From Acanthosepion pharaonis (taxonomy: Eukaryota > Mollusca > Cephalopoda > Sepiida > Sepiidae), in contig CAHIKZ030001813.1 in the NCBI GenBank assembly GCA_903632075.3, positions 5,512,001-5,576,000 of the forward strand: a stretch of 64,000 nucleotides of DNA. The letters are read 5' to 3'. A program made the position numbers and the translations under genes. The notes under the pieces were generated by a model. It saw nothing but the letters and a program-made list of their open reading frames with translations. It did no database searches and had not been told where the DNA came from. This document shows positions 50,115 through 62,100 of the stretch, piece by piece (the first letter of the stretch is position 1; the number at the start of each line of letters is the position of its first letter).

Positions 50115-50402
50115 GGTGTAACAACAAAATTGTCCAAATCATGTAACAGCAATATTATCCAATTGTTAGATTAAGCTCTGAAACGTTGTATCTAAGAAAT
50201 GATTAAAGCTATCTTATTGGAATTCTCCAAGGTTTTTTATAATCCTATTAGACTCTAATTTGTGCAATAAGAATGTATAATTACTCTCTAAGTTTAACAG
50301 AAGAAGAATCATGATAAAATTGATCTTAAACGATAGTGACATGTTCATCATTAATTAATCATAGCTAAGGATTGGAAGCTGATGAAGTATTGAAATAAAA
50401 TT

Positions 50403-50458
<56 letters not shown>

Positions 50459-51039
50459 CACAATCATTTTCCAACTTATTCAAGATGATCTTCACCCTCT
50501 CTAACTTTCTAACTTTTTGTCCTGGATTAACAAAATGCTTCACACATTTCATGTATGATTTTATTTTCAAGTCTTTTTCTGCTGCTCTTTGGACTGCCAT
50601 AGATGAAACTCCTCTCTCACATATTGAATGTTTATGAATTGAATTGAATCTTTTCCAATTGCCCACCATTTTCGCTGTAAGTTGAAATGATGATCCCACT
50701 TCCTGTTGTGACCTCCTGATCCACTTTTTCTCTACTGTCCCCACTTTTTTAAACTTATTCACCATTCTCTTGATGGTTCTTGAACGAACTTTGAAGATGG
50801 AAGCCAGAGTATGAATGTTGGTACCATTACTGAAGGCCTGAAGGATCATTTTCTTCTCACCATATGCAATTTGGGAAGAGGGTGGAGATGATACAAAATG
50901 ACTTTAACTGTTCTCTTTGTAGCTGAATAACTCAAAGGGTTTTTCAGTGATTCTTACAACAAATGGTGTCAAGATGGCTAAATGTCTTATCTGAAAACCT
51001 GGAAAAAAGAAAATGAATGGGATGTATAAAAAAAGTTAC

Positions 51040-51084
<45 letters not shown>

Positions 51085-51296
51085 CCCTCACCAATTACTT
51101 TTCTTTATACTCAGCACCTGAAGATTGCATTGTACATGAAACTCTGAGTTATGCTATTAGTGAGGGATACTACTTATATTTATTAATATTTACTTAATAG
51201 ATCTGTTCCATTACACTAAGCACTGTTAACTGTTTTTTTAGATATTAAACATTTTGAGGGGTGGACAATTATGCTGTAACATGATTTGGACACCCG

Positions 51297-51336
<40 letters not shown>

Positions 51337-52938
51337 TAGTGAGCATAAAGATCAAAATGATGTTAAGAAAAGGTCTAAATATGAAATAACTTCTTTATTT
51401 TAGAGCTTCAAAGAGCATTTTATCAAGGAAAAATAAATATATAAAAGTAAATTATATAATTCCAAAATATAAAGCTCAATAAACTTATTTTGATAAAGTT
51501 AAGAGAATAATTATATAACATTTGAAAAAAATAGATGATCAAAGACATCAGAACAATTAACAAAACAAAATCATACTATTATAATGGATTAATCAACCAG
51601 CTGTATTTATGCAAGATAACGTGTCATGTCACACAGCGAAGTTTGTTAAGACATTTCTTCCTGAGTAGGATGTTACTGTTATGGAGTGGCCTATTCAAAG
51701 CCCAGGCATGAATCCTATTGAGAATTCTTGGAAGTTACTAAATGAAAGAGCTAAGGAAAAAAAATCCAACAAACGTCGAAAAACTATGGATTAATTTGAA
51801 AGGAGAAAGGGAGAAAATATCCGTTAATGAATGCAAGACATTAATTCGCTCATGTAGCAAAAGATGTCAAGCTGTTATTGCAAGTAAAGGTTTACACATC
51901 GAGTACTAATGAATTATAAATGCTATTTTCCTTTGGATATGATGTATCCATTATAATAGTATGATTTTGTTAATCGTTCCTATGTTTTTGATCATCCATT
52001 TTTATATCCTTATATTTCCTTGATAAAATATTCTATGAAGCTTTAAAATAAAAAGTTATTTCACATTTAGACTTTTTCTTAACATTGTTCTGCTCATTGT
52101 GCTCGCTACTGTATATATATACCAAATGATAAAAATATAATATTTTATATATACTAGAAAAAGTTCAAAATACTTACTTGTGCTAGCAGAAGCATCACCT
52201 GAACTTATTTTGCTTCCACTTCGTGTGGGTGGCCTTGATACTGTATCCAAGGGTGCAACAATTGGCAGCTGGCTTTCTACAGCATTTTGATTGCTTCAAA
52301 TTATTACAAAATTGATTAATAAATGCCAGTGCATGAGTTGAAAAACAAAAAAAATATCAAGTAGCTAGAAGACTTGGCAATATCACAAAGCAAAGCTGAT
52401 AAAATATAAAAATAGCAAAAAAAGAGTTCAAAATAATTTTTATAACAATAAAACTGTGTAGCAATGAATGTTTCCAAGTCTTATGTGCATGTTTTATGGC
52501 ATAGCCATACAGATTTCCATCTCAATTAAAATTCTGAAAATCATAGAACTGTAAAACTGGTAAAGTTACTCTAAATAAATATTCTTAAAGACTCCAATTG
52601 CATTTTCAACTTTATTTCCCTATATTTTTACCTGTGTGGGATGTTTAAAAAAGTTACTTTTACCTGGCGTTATGCTGGCGGTTTTGACAAGTATTGGATC
52701 GTTTTTTGGCCTATGGCTGAGATTCGATCAAGGCTTCGACTAGCTTGGACTGGTTCCGGCCTGGACTTGCTAGGACAAGTCATGACAAGCTTTGACTAAG
52801 CTCTGACCGGCTTGGACATGCTATGACCAGTTTTGACCAGTGGCCTTTGAGTGGAAACACTCGGGTTTCCCACGTTAATCGACCTTGTGTCACATCTTGA
52901 CCTTGTGGGAGTCAAGTAAATACCTATAAAAAAGTTAC

Positions 52939-52985
<47 letters not shown>

Positions 52986-53152
52986 CCCTCACCAATTACT
53001 TTTCTTTATACTCAGCACCTGAAGATTGCATTGTACATGAAACTCTGAGTCATGCTATTGGTGAGGGATACTACTTATATTTATTAATATTTACTTAATA
53101 GCTCTGTTGCATTACACTAAGCACTGTTTTATTAACACCAGCACTATTTATG

Positions 53153-53188
<36 letters not shown>

Positions 53189-56100
53189 CATTTTTTTGTG
53201 AATGAAACTTCTCTGAGTTTTGGGTCATTTGATGTGGGTAGATGACCTTAGAAGTAGGAGTCTTTCATCCAGGTATTCATATTTGTTGGTTGGTGCTGAA
53301 ATTAAAACAAGTCCTCTGTTGCCGAAATCTGCTTCAGTGCAGTCTGTTTACTACCCTTCGCTGATCTGAGATGTAAGTTATGCCACAAAACCCAACAACT
53401 CCTGACTGAAGTTATTTTGAAGTGTTTCTAGCTACTTGCTGTTAAGCCTTTTATATTTTTTTCCTTTTTAGACACAGACCAAATTGCTAAAATTAAATAA
53501 AACCTTTTTTGTTTATTATAAATCCTAGTTGGTTTTCCTGTTGTTCAATTTGTTTTTCTTTAACTTATATCTTTTGTTGCATGCATGACAAAATATATGG
53601 ATCCCAATTCCTCAAACTAATTAATGGTCCCAGCATCCATTGTTTAGACTGTTGCCCTCCTAAGATTAAAGAGTCTAATCTTTCCTGCTATGAACCCATG
53701 TCTGGGAGCAGAAATGGGTTCATGCCTTTACTTGGCTGGAATTTGACTTAATTTTTTGGTTTTATTGCATGCATTAATAACTACTATGACACCTGCAAAT
53801 CCATCTGTAGATGTTTTTAGGGTGTCTTTATGATCACATCCCTCATGTGTATAAATCAAAAAACTTTGAAAAAAATTAAATTTTTGCTCCTATTCTCTAT
53901 CTTGGAAGTTAATGAGCAAGACAATGATTCCTTTAGAGTGTACAACTTATACAATTTAACTATTTCTTTAGATTTCTCAAATAGCTGTGATAATCTTTAC
54001 CTGATGCTGGAAGCAACAAGTTAACCCTTTCTTAACATAGATAAAATAAATATGAAGATTGTTTTCAAAGGTAGATTCACACTTTGCAACTTACTAAAGT
54101 TGATCCCTAACAAAAGAAGTAGATGACAAAAGGTTGCATATGTACAATTCTATGAAAATGTAGAACATAATGAGTAGGAGAAAACAGCTGTGTCCTCAAC
54201 AACTACAAAAAGAAAAGTTTGGTTTGGCAGATGACCATATCTGAAGAGAGAGAGAGAAAGAGAAGGGATAAAATTCCCCTCCTCAGGATGAAGTCCAAAT
54301 ATTAAATAGGGAGTATTGCCAATAGATAAGAAAACTGAAGGTATCTTCTAGATAAAGGTATAAATTGAACCAGTATGGATTTTAGTATGGCATGAATTTC
54401 TTTGTTTAGCAAGGAAAGTGTTGGCAAGTATCCCAGCATAAAAAGACATGGAATAACCTGTGTACATGTTGCTGATAATGGATTAGCCTGTATAACATGC
54501 AAAGAATGTGTGTCATATGAGGTGATCTGATCAGTATGTTTGCTACCAATATTCATTCCATTTACTACTGTCTTCTGGTTTACATTACGAAAAGGATAAA
54601 AAAGAAATAAATAAAAAGTAAACCACCTCTCTTGTATGAAATATAGAACGTATCAGCCAAAATATCGTGGTTATAACAAGTAAACAAAAAGGATGAAATA
54701 TTTGAATTTTTTTTTTTTTAAAACCCGGAAGATATATACAAATTATACATTTTTCAGACTGGCAAATGAAATACAGAATCTAAAACAATATAGCTGCCCC
54801 TATAAAAAAAAAAGAAAGAAATATGGAGAAATTTAATTCTTTTCTGAGATACTCTAGTTATTTCATTCTGCTGAACCTGATAGTATCTGGAGGACATATT
54901 CTTACAATTTCTTTCTACTGTGAAAAGGGAGCAATCCTTTAATATTTGATTCTTTAAGATGAATATTCTCTTTTATAAATATAACAAAACTGCAGTTTCT
55001 GAAAAATAAAGGATTTAACATCGGCTAAAAATGATTCCAAAAAATAAAATAAATGAATCTGTTTCACTATCAATTGTCACATAAGTAAAATTTGTTGTCA
55101 ACTACCCATTTAGTAGTGAAGCAATTAATGCTAAATACTCATGTAGAAATTACACTCTAATCACAATGTTAGAAATATAAAGGTTGGCTGGAAAGTTCAT
55201 AAGAAGACCAAGATATAAATGTAAGTAGACACAATAGTAGATAGACTTTCGGAAAAAATGAGATAAAGTTGATAAATAAAATAACAATAATGAATAATAA
55301 AAAATGAAAAAGAAATAAATTTTCCCATGATGCTAAGAGTAAAAGAACCCAGAAATATGAATACTCCACTTGGTTTTGTCAAACATCATTAGGTGGCAGT
55401 GTTGAAGTCTATAAAAAGGCAAACATTTCCTGCCTCACCCTGCTTTCCTCCTTTTTGCTCCAAGATGTAGAACCGCATGATAATTATATTCCTACTGAGG
55501 ACTGAACTCTTTTTCACACTTTCCAATGTATGGCACTCACACATCTTCCAAAAATCTCCACCAAAGTAAGTCAAGCATTCTTTTTGATTGTTGCAACTCA
55601 CTGCAAAGCTGAGAGTAACCATTGTAACAATGCTTATAGTTACGCTAACTTGAGCTCAACTATTAATATGATGCTTATAATGACTTACCCTAACCAAAAA
55701 GAAAACAGACAAACCCAAGAGACATTAAGAACTTTGCTTCACTATGGTCACTATAAAATAAGAGAATAAATGGTCTGTGGTAGAAACCCAAGTTTTTGTA
55801 CACTTCTTAAATTGTTTACATATGAACATGCACAATACCTGGCTGGCCAGGTGTTGTATTCTGGTTCACTTGTCGGCCAGCTGTTGTATTCTGGTTCACT
55901 TGTCAGCCAGCTGTTGTATTCTGGTTCACTTGTCGGCCAGCTGTTGTATTCTGGTTCACTTGTCAGCCAGCTGTTGTATTCTGGTTCACTTGTCGGCTAG
56001 CTGTTGTATTCTGGTTCTTGTCACTGTTGTATTCTGGTTCCTTGTTGGTTGTATTCTGGTTCACTTGTTGGCCAGCTGTTGTATTCTGGTTCACTTGTCA

Positions 56101-59100
56101 GCCAGCTGTTGTATTCTGGTTCACTTGTCAGCCAGCTGTTGTATTCTGGTTCACTTGTCGGCTAGCTGTTGTATTCTGGTTCTTGTTCAGCTGTTGTTGG
56201 CTTGTTGGCTAGCTGTTGTATTCTGGTTTCCTTGTTGGCCAGCTGTTGTATTCTGGTTCACTTGTTGGCTAGCTGTTGTATTCTGGTTCACTTGTCGGCC
56301 ATCTGTTGTATTCTGGTTCACTTGTTGGCTAGCTGTTGTATTCTGGTTCACTTGTTGGCCATCTGTTGTATTCTGGTTCACTTGTTGGCTAGCTGTTGTA
56401 TTCTTGTTCACTTGTTGGCTAGCTGTTGTATTCTGGTTCACTTGTCGGCCATCTGTTGTATTCTGGTTCACTTGTTGGCTAGCTGTTGTATTCTGGTTCA
56501 CTTGTTGGCCATCTGTTGTATTCTGGTTCACTTGTTGGCTAGCTGTTGTATTCTTGTTCACTTGTTGGCTAACTGTTGTATTCTGGTTCACTTGCATGTC
56601 TTTTAGTCTACCAACTGGTGTGTCTGCTTACATTTATATGTTGGTTAACTTATGAACTTTCCAGCCAACCTTTGTATACTTAAAACCAAACTGTGCTACT
56701 GTACAGGATTAAAGTTAAGTACCTCCTATAACATGTACAGTGTATGTATATATATATATGTAATACATGTCATTTAAATATATTTAGTGAAAAGAATTTA
56801 AATTTGAATTTTATTTTTGAGATGGATGTTTATGACTATGCGAAATCAGATTTCTGGAAACTTTTATCTTCATTCTCTCTTCCCAATTTAACAATATGAC
56901 TGACAGTATAATAAAGTACAGTGAAGAGTAGATTGCTTTTTTGTCAAGAGTAGCAACATTCAAAATTTAAAATTTGATCTCACACTGGCATCCATTTTGA
57001 GTCACGCCTATTTATGCCAATTTCTGAGTGCTATAAATAAAGTCAAAACACATTGATGCAACACAAACATTATGGATAACACATGTATCTGAGGAATATG
57101 CAAGCAACAAACAAGAATGTTGGTATTTGAATCATACTGCTAAAAAGTAGAATTTCTGATAGAAACCAAAAACAAATCAGGATAGCATGTTAAATATATA
57201 GTTCAAGTCTACAGGTGATTGAATTATTTCTTCTTCTTTTATGTGCTGTGTCCCTTCAGGATGTAGGTGATCATGGCTCTCCACTTCCCACTATCCCTTG
57301 TCGCTCTCAATATGTTTTGTCCTTTTGCTACTTTTCCCAAACCTTGTTACATCATCCACTTACTTAAGCCCGCTAGGTATGTCATGCATTGCTTTCCCTT
57401 GTCTCTCTTTATCTCTATCCTCCCTCTGAATATCAGATTGTCTAAGCCCTCCTTGTATCCTCTCCAAAACCTTATCTGTGGTATCCTTATAGCATTCTTC
57501 TGTAGAACCATACTTACATTGCCTTGAGTTTCTTCTTCATCTTTGAAGAGACCATCAAACATTTGTTGCCATAAAGAAGGATAGATATCACATAGCAGTT
57601 CAATATGCTTTTCTTTGTTACCAACAAAATCCTTCTGTCTCGTAATACTCTGCCTAGCTTTTGGAATGTTTCTTTCGCCATATTCAGATTTCAGCAACTT
57701 ATTTGAAACGAACCACAAGAACTGTTCTCTTTCTTCCTTTTTTCTTTTATATTGGCAAAATTTTCTCCATTTTTGCTGGATGTATTCAATCCAGTAACAT
57801 TGAAAGACAATCAAAATGACTAACACTACATTTGCAACAACTCAAATTTTAACTTGAGACATATGGATGTTATGGCTATTATTGCTGGGTTGATTCTTTC
57901 ACCTAAACATCCAAAACTTGTTGAATTGCCTTCGTCACTGAAATAAATAGACAACGAAAAGACAAAAGAGGGACAGTTTAGGACACTGATTTTATTTCCT
58001 TCTTTTGGATTCCAACGACCTCCTGTTGGGGAATTTCCTTCCCGGACAGTTGGCACGTGTTCACCAGTGAAAGGTCCAACAGAGAAAGAGCTAGATTCTT
58101 CTAGTTTATTTTTGGCGCCAGGAAATCTCTCTTTTTTTTTGCACATGCGTAAATTGTCTTTCCTGTCAGAGGACTCCTGGGAGATTTTTACGTTTATTTT
58201 ATTTTGTACTTTTATTTAATTTTGTATTTTTATTTTATTTTGTATTTTTATTTTATTTTGTATTTTTATCTTATCCCCACAACACATCCCTACTCAATGT
58301 AGTGGAGCTACAGTAAGGATGCATTGAAGGCAAAGTTAGTCTGTTATAAGGTGCATGTGTGTATGTTACTCTTTTCAATGTACATATAATTTTGATTATG
58401 TGTGTATTTTATGTGTAGTAGACATGACTTTACACTTGCTTAGGCATCTTGCATGCTATGTTGTCGACTATTCAGTGCTACTTTGGTCAAAATACTGCCT
58501 CTTCAGCAAAATAATGAATTGGGATATTTTGTACGAGGAGTATGACAATCAGATTCATACTGAGTAATGCATAAATGCTTACTGCCAGCATTTCATAATT
58601 ATATCATAAACTCGTTATTACTGAAATTAAATAGATTCTAAATTTTAATTCCTACTTAAATTTATTTACTAAATGGTTTTAATTTTCTGTTTTGTTTTTG
58701 AAAAATTCTCTAAAATTTTATTTGGTTTTTATTTCTATTCAGTATGATTTTTTATTTGTTGTATATTACATGATTAGAAGATTTGAGTAAATTAAAACAA
58801 ACCTTGATGCAAATGAAAGTCCATCAAAGCCTTTTACTTGACTTGGAGTAATTGGGCGTTGCAGTGGATGGTGCCGTTCTAAGACATGGTCTGCATGCTA
58901 TGAATATAAATTAACAAATAATGAGAACAAATTCTGTAAATTTCAGAGTGATATTGAAGATAATAGTTTCAAGTCATTAGTTTATATACTATAATTATTA
59001 AAAAAACAACTGATTATTAATGCAGTGTCTCTAAAACTGTGGTGCATTCATTTTAACTGAGAAATAAATACTTTACTCTAAAATAGAAAAAGATACAAAT

Positions 59101-62100
59101 TTGTATGAAGAAAAAGTTTATGCAATTCAAATTCATTTATCATGATTTAATTATCAAGAAAGAAAGTAGAGAAAAAGAAATAAAACCTATGTACATTTCA
59201 AAAAGTAGAAAATTCAATAGACAAATTGCCTTTGAAGAAATTAAGTAAAATATACAAGACATGAAAGAAGAGGAAATAAAAAAGTATTATTATTTTCATG
59301 TCTTTAATAAATTCTACTCTCCTTGGGTTTTTTACCAATTTCATTTCTTCCTGAGATAGGCAATTTTTATCTTTTTGCAAGAATCTCCAGTGGATTCGAA
59401 TTATACAAACTTATAATTATCAAATTATTACTTTTAGTTCCCTAAAAATCTACATATTTATCTATTTTATCAGTTCCCTAGTTTCAAATTGTAATCTGCT
59501 GGAACAATTATATCCACTAACAGATTTTCTGTCTTTTTTTGTTTGTTTATAATGATGAGATCTGATCTGAATATGCTGTTTGAACTAAATTTCACAAAAT
59601 TAAAAATCTCATCAGGACTTTCTAGACAATCTATTTACATGATTAAATCTAAGACATTTGCACAATCCATTTCCTGTAAAGGCAAGCATTGACTAGTTTA
59701 TTGTTCCATGTCAGCTTTGCCTTTGATATATTTTGTTCTAATATACATGTGTTGAGCTACATTTATAAATTCACTTTTCAATTGTTCTTGGTACAGAAAT
59801 GTCCTTATCATTTTTTTCTCTTCTGTTCTTATAAAATTATCTTTGTTCCCATTTTTAGCGTCTTCATGTTCTATTTTCCAATTTGTTATTTATTAACCAT
59901 TTGTCAGTTTTGCTACAGTTTTTTCCTCCATTTCTTAACTCATGGTTAGTCTGCAAGAACTTTAATAGTTGAATCAATAATCTTCAATGCTGATGAGATC
60001 TTCCTTCATTTTTTCTTTTCTTGCAGTTGTTTGACATTATAGTGTGAGTCTTTATGCATGATCATTAATTTTCTTGTTCTCTGTCTCAAATCTTTCAGTT
60101 ATTTTATTTACTTAAAAAAGAATTCAGAATATCTATGGATTTTTTTCATAAAATCTTTTATAAAAATACTGCTTTTTAAGCATATTGCTAAAATCTCATT
60201 ATCCTGAAATATTTCCTTTAATTTTTATTTTATTTGCTCTAACTTTATTGCATCTGATTCCATTTTCAAAATATTTGCAGTCATCTTTGACATTCAGTAT
60301 TCTTAGATAATTTACTCATTCCAATCTTCTTTTTTTGATTCCTGGTTTAATTTGTGCATCACTAATATTGTATATTTTTCACTTCTAAATTTCAGTCTAA
60401 TGCATTTGTTAAAAATTCTGTTTGGATTAATGTTTCCAGTTCAATTTTATTTTTGTTGAGTAATTGAAGGCCATCCGCTAATGGTTTTGTTTAGTGATGA
60501 ATTAAACTTATATTCCTCTTCACAATCCTCAATATGAAAGTGAACAATATCATAGCGATTAGAAAGATTAATGGAGATAGAGAACCTTATTGAAAAATAT
60601 CTCTTTACAATGATCTCACAGATTATTTTCATCACTCAACTCTTTTTTTTCAATTGTCCTAACATGAAATAAAATTTTTATCACATATTCAGCAAGTTTA
60701 AATAGGTTTAAGCAATAATGGCATCTCAAATTTCCGGGAACCAGTTCTATAAAGGCAGGTAATATTTAAGAACATGTTCTGTTTATTTTCTTTTTCAATC
60801 TGAGAATGGCAACAAATCACTTTATATAGTATCAAAAAGAATTAAAACATTTTGATAATTTAATAGAAAACATTTATTTAAGACATTTTCAAACTGAAAT
60901 TCTGTTCTCATCATAATTCTGTTCAGAAGTATGATGCTTTTTGAATCTTGTGTCATCGGCTGTGTTATGGTTTCTTAACCACATTCAAACTGAATCGCTG
61001 CAGTTCCAAAGATCCAATGGAAGATCTATCAAATTTATGACTAGAAGTTTTGCCTCATTTTTAACTTCAAGAGAATTTCTTTTGTCAGAATAAATTATGT
61101 TAATCACAAAAAACCCTCTTTCAGCCTCTAATGAACTTACAGCAAGTTATTATATATAGGCTATTAATATATAAGATTATCATTGGATAATTCAACAACC
61201 GGTTTGCTAAGCTTTTAAGCTTTTTAAGCTTTTAAAATTTTAAGAATCAGTTTGTAAGAAATGGTGCAAACCAGTAAGATGCCAATACTGGGTTTAAGTA
61301 TCCTAACATATAATCCTTTCACCTATTTTAGGATGTTTTTGGTTAATAAATGATAATTTAGCTCCTTTTCTGCTCCCCAGATGACCATATTAGTGTTGAT
61401 TTTTTTACTGTGCTTTTCTATCTTCCTTTTCTTAAATTTTTAGGCCCAGTTTTTTGTTTGTGATGATAAAAATACAATAAAGTTAAGAAGAGTAAACATA
61501 TATGAAAATGTGTACATGTTATATAAAATATGCATGCATACTGCATATTTAAGCAGTAAATTTAACTTAGCACACATGATAGAATATATTTGACCAAGTT
61601 TTCATATAATTAAAATAATTTCTTCATATTTTTGCAAATATAGATATAGAAAAATGTTGAGAGATTTACTGATAGATATAGAAAGAAATACAGGTATATA
61701 CATAATTAAAAAAAATGCAATTATTGTGAATAAAAAACGATATGAAAATTCTATATATGAAAGCATATCAAACTTATAAAAGAATATCAAAATTATTGTG
61801 AAAAAAACAATATGCAATTATTGATAGTAAATTGATATGTTAATATTGATTGCAAGAATATGGAATTATTTGTCAATTTTTTTAATAATTAAAAAAGAAT
61901 ATGCAATTATAATTAGGAACATTTGATTCAGTTATCTAAAAAGTACTAGAAAATAACTTTCTTGTGCATTTTATTGTGAGAGTTTAGCCCAACAGTGTTA
62001 TATTTTTGCAAAATCTTAGAAGGTAATAAAGAATTGTCTTTTTGTGTTTAAATGGAATCTTTCAGCTTAGGTCTGGAGAATATCTGTTTGTATTGCACAG

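Larger units (their letters stand above)
50112..51297 (-). mobile_element. mariner/Tc1-like element, decayed
   Basis: The left terminus CAGGGTGTAACAAC...TGTCCAAATCATGTAACAGC and the right terminus, whose complement is CCGGGTGTCCAAATCATGTT, share GTCCAAATCATGT-ACAGCA in inverted orientation. Simple AT repeats flank both sides. The interior carries a transposase N-terminus on the minus strand, an internal (AT)n at 50406-50456 and the first copy of repeat D. Confidence 0.65.

Noticed and set aside
51100..51170. Full hammerhead fold for repeat D
   Set aside because: The sequences outside the CTGAAGA...GAAAC phrase (ACTCAG and CTGAGT) pair with each other, which is not the hammerhead topology, and stem II would be only about two pairs.
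55841..56594. Regular 30-bp repeats as a CRISPR array
   Set aside because: The units are contiguous with no unique spacers, and the context is eukaryotic. It is a minisatellite.
56187..56597. Minus-strand VNQNTTASQQ decapeptide repeat as a coding gene
   Set aside because: Open frames on both strands follow from a unit of 30 bases; no start context, splice site or conserved flank.
57481..57826. 5' part of the 159-codon minus frame as a LINE protein
   Set aside because: Only the last ~60 residues match LINE family B; the rest is not recognisable and may be chance.
59500..60640. Antisense LINE over the T-rich stretch
   Set aside because: Faint resemblance only; no RT motif could be fixed in any frame.
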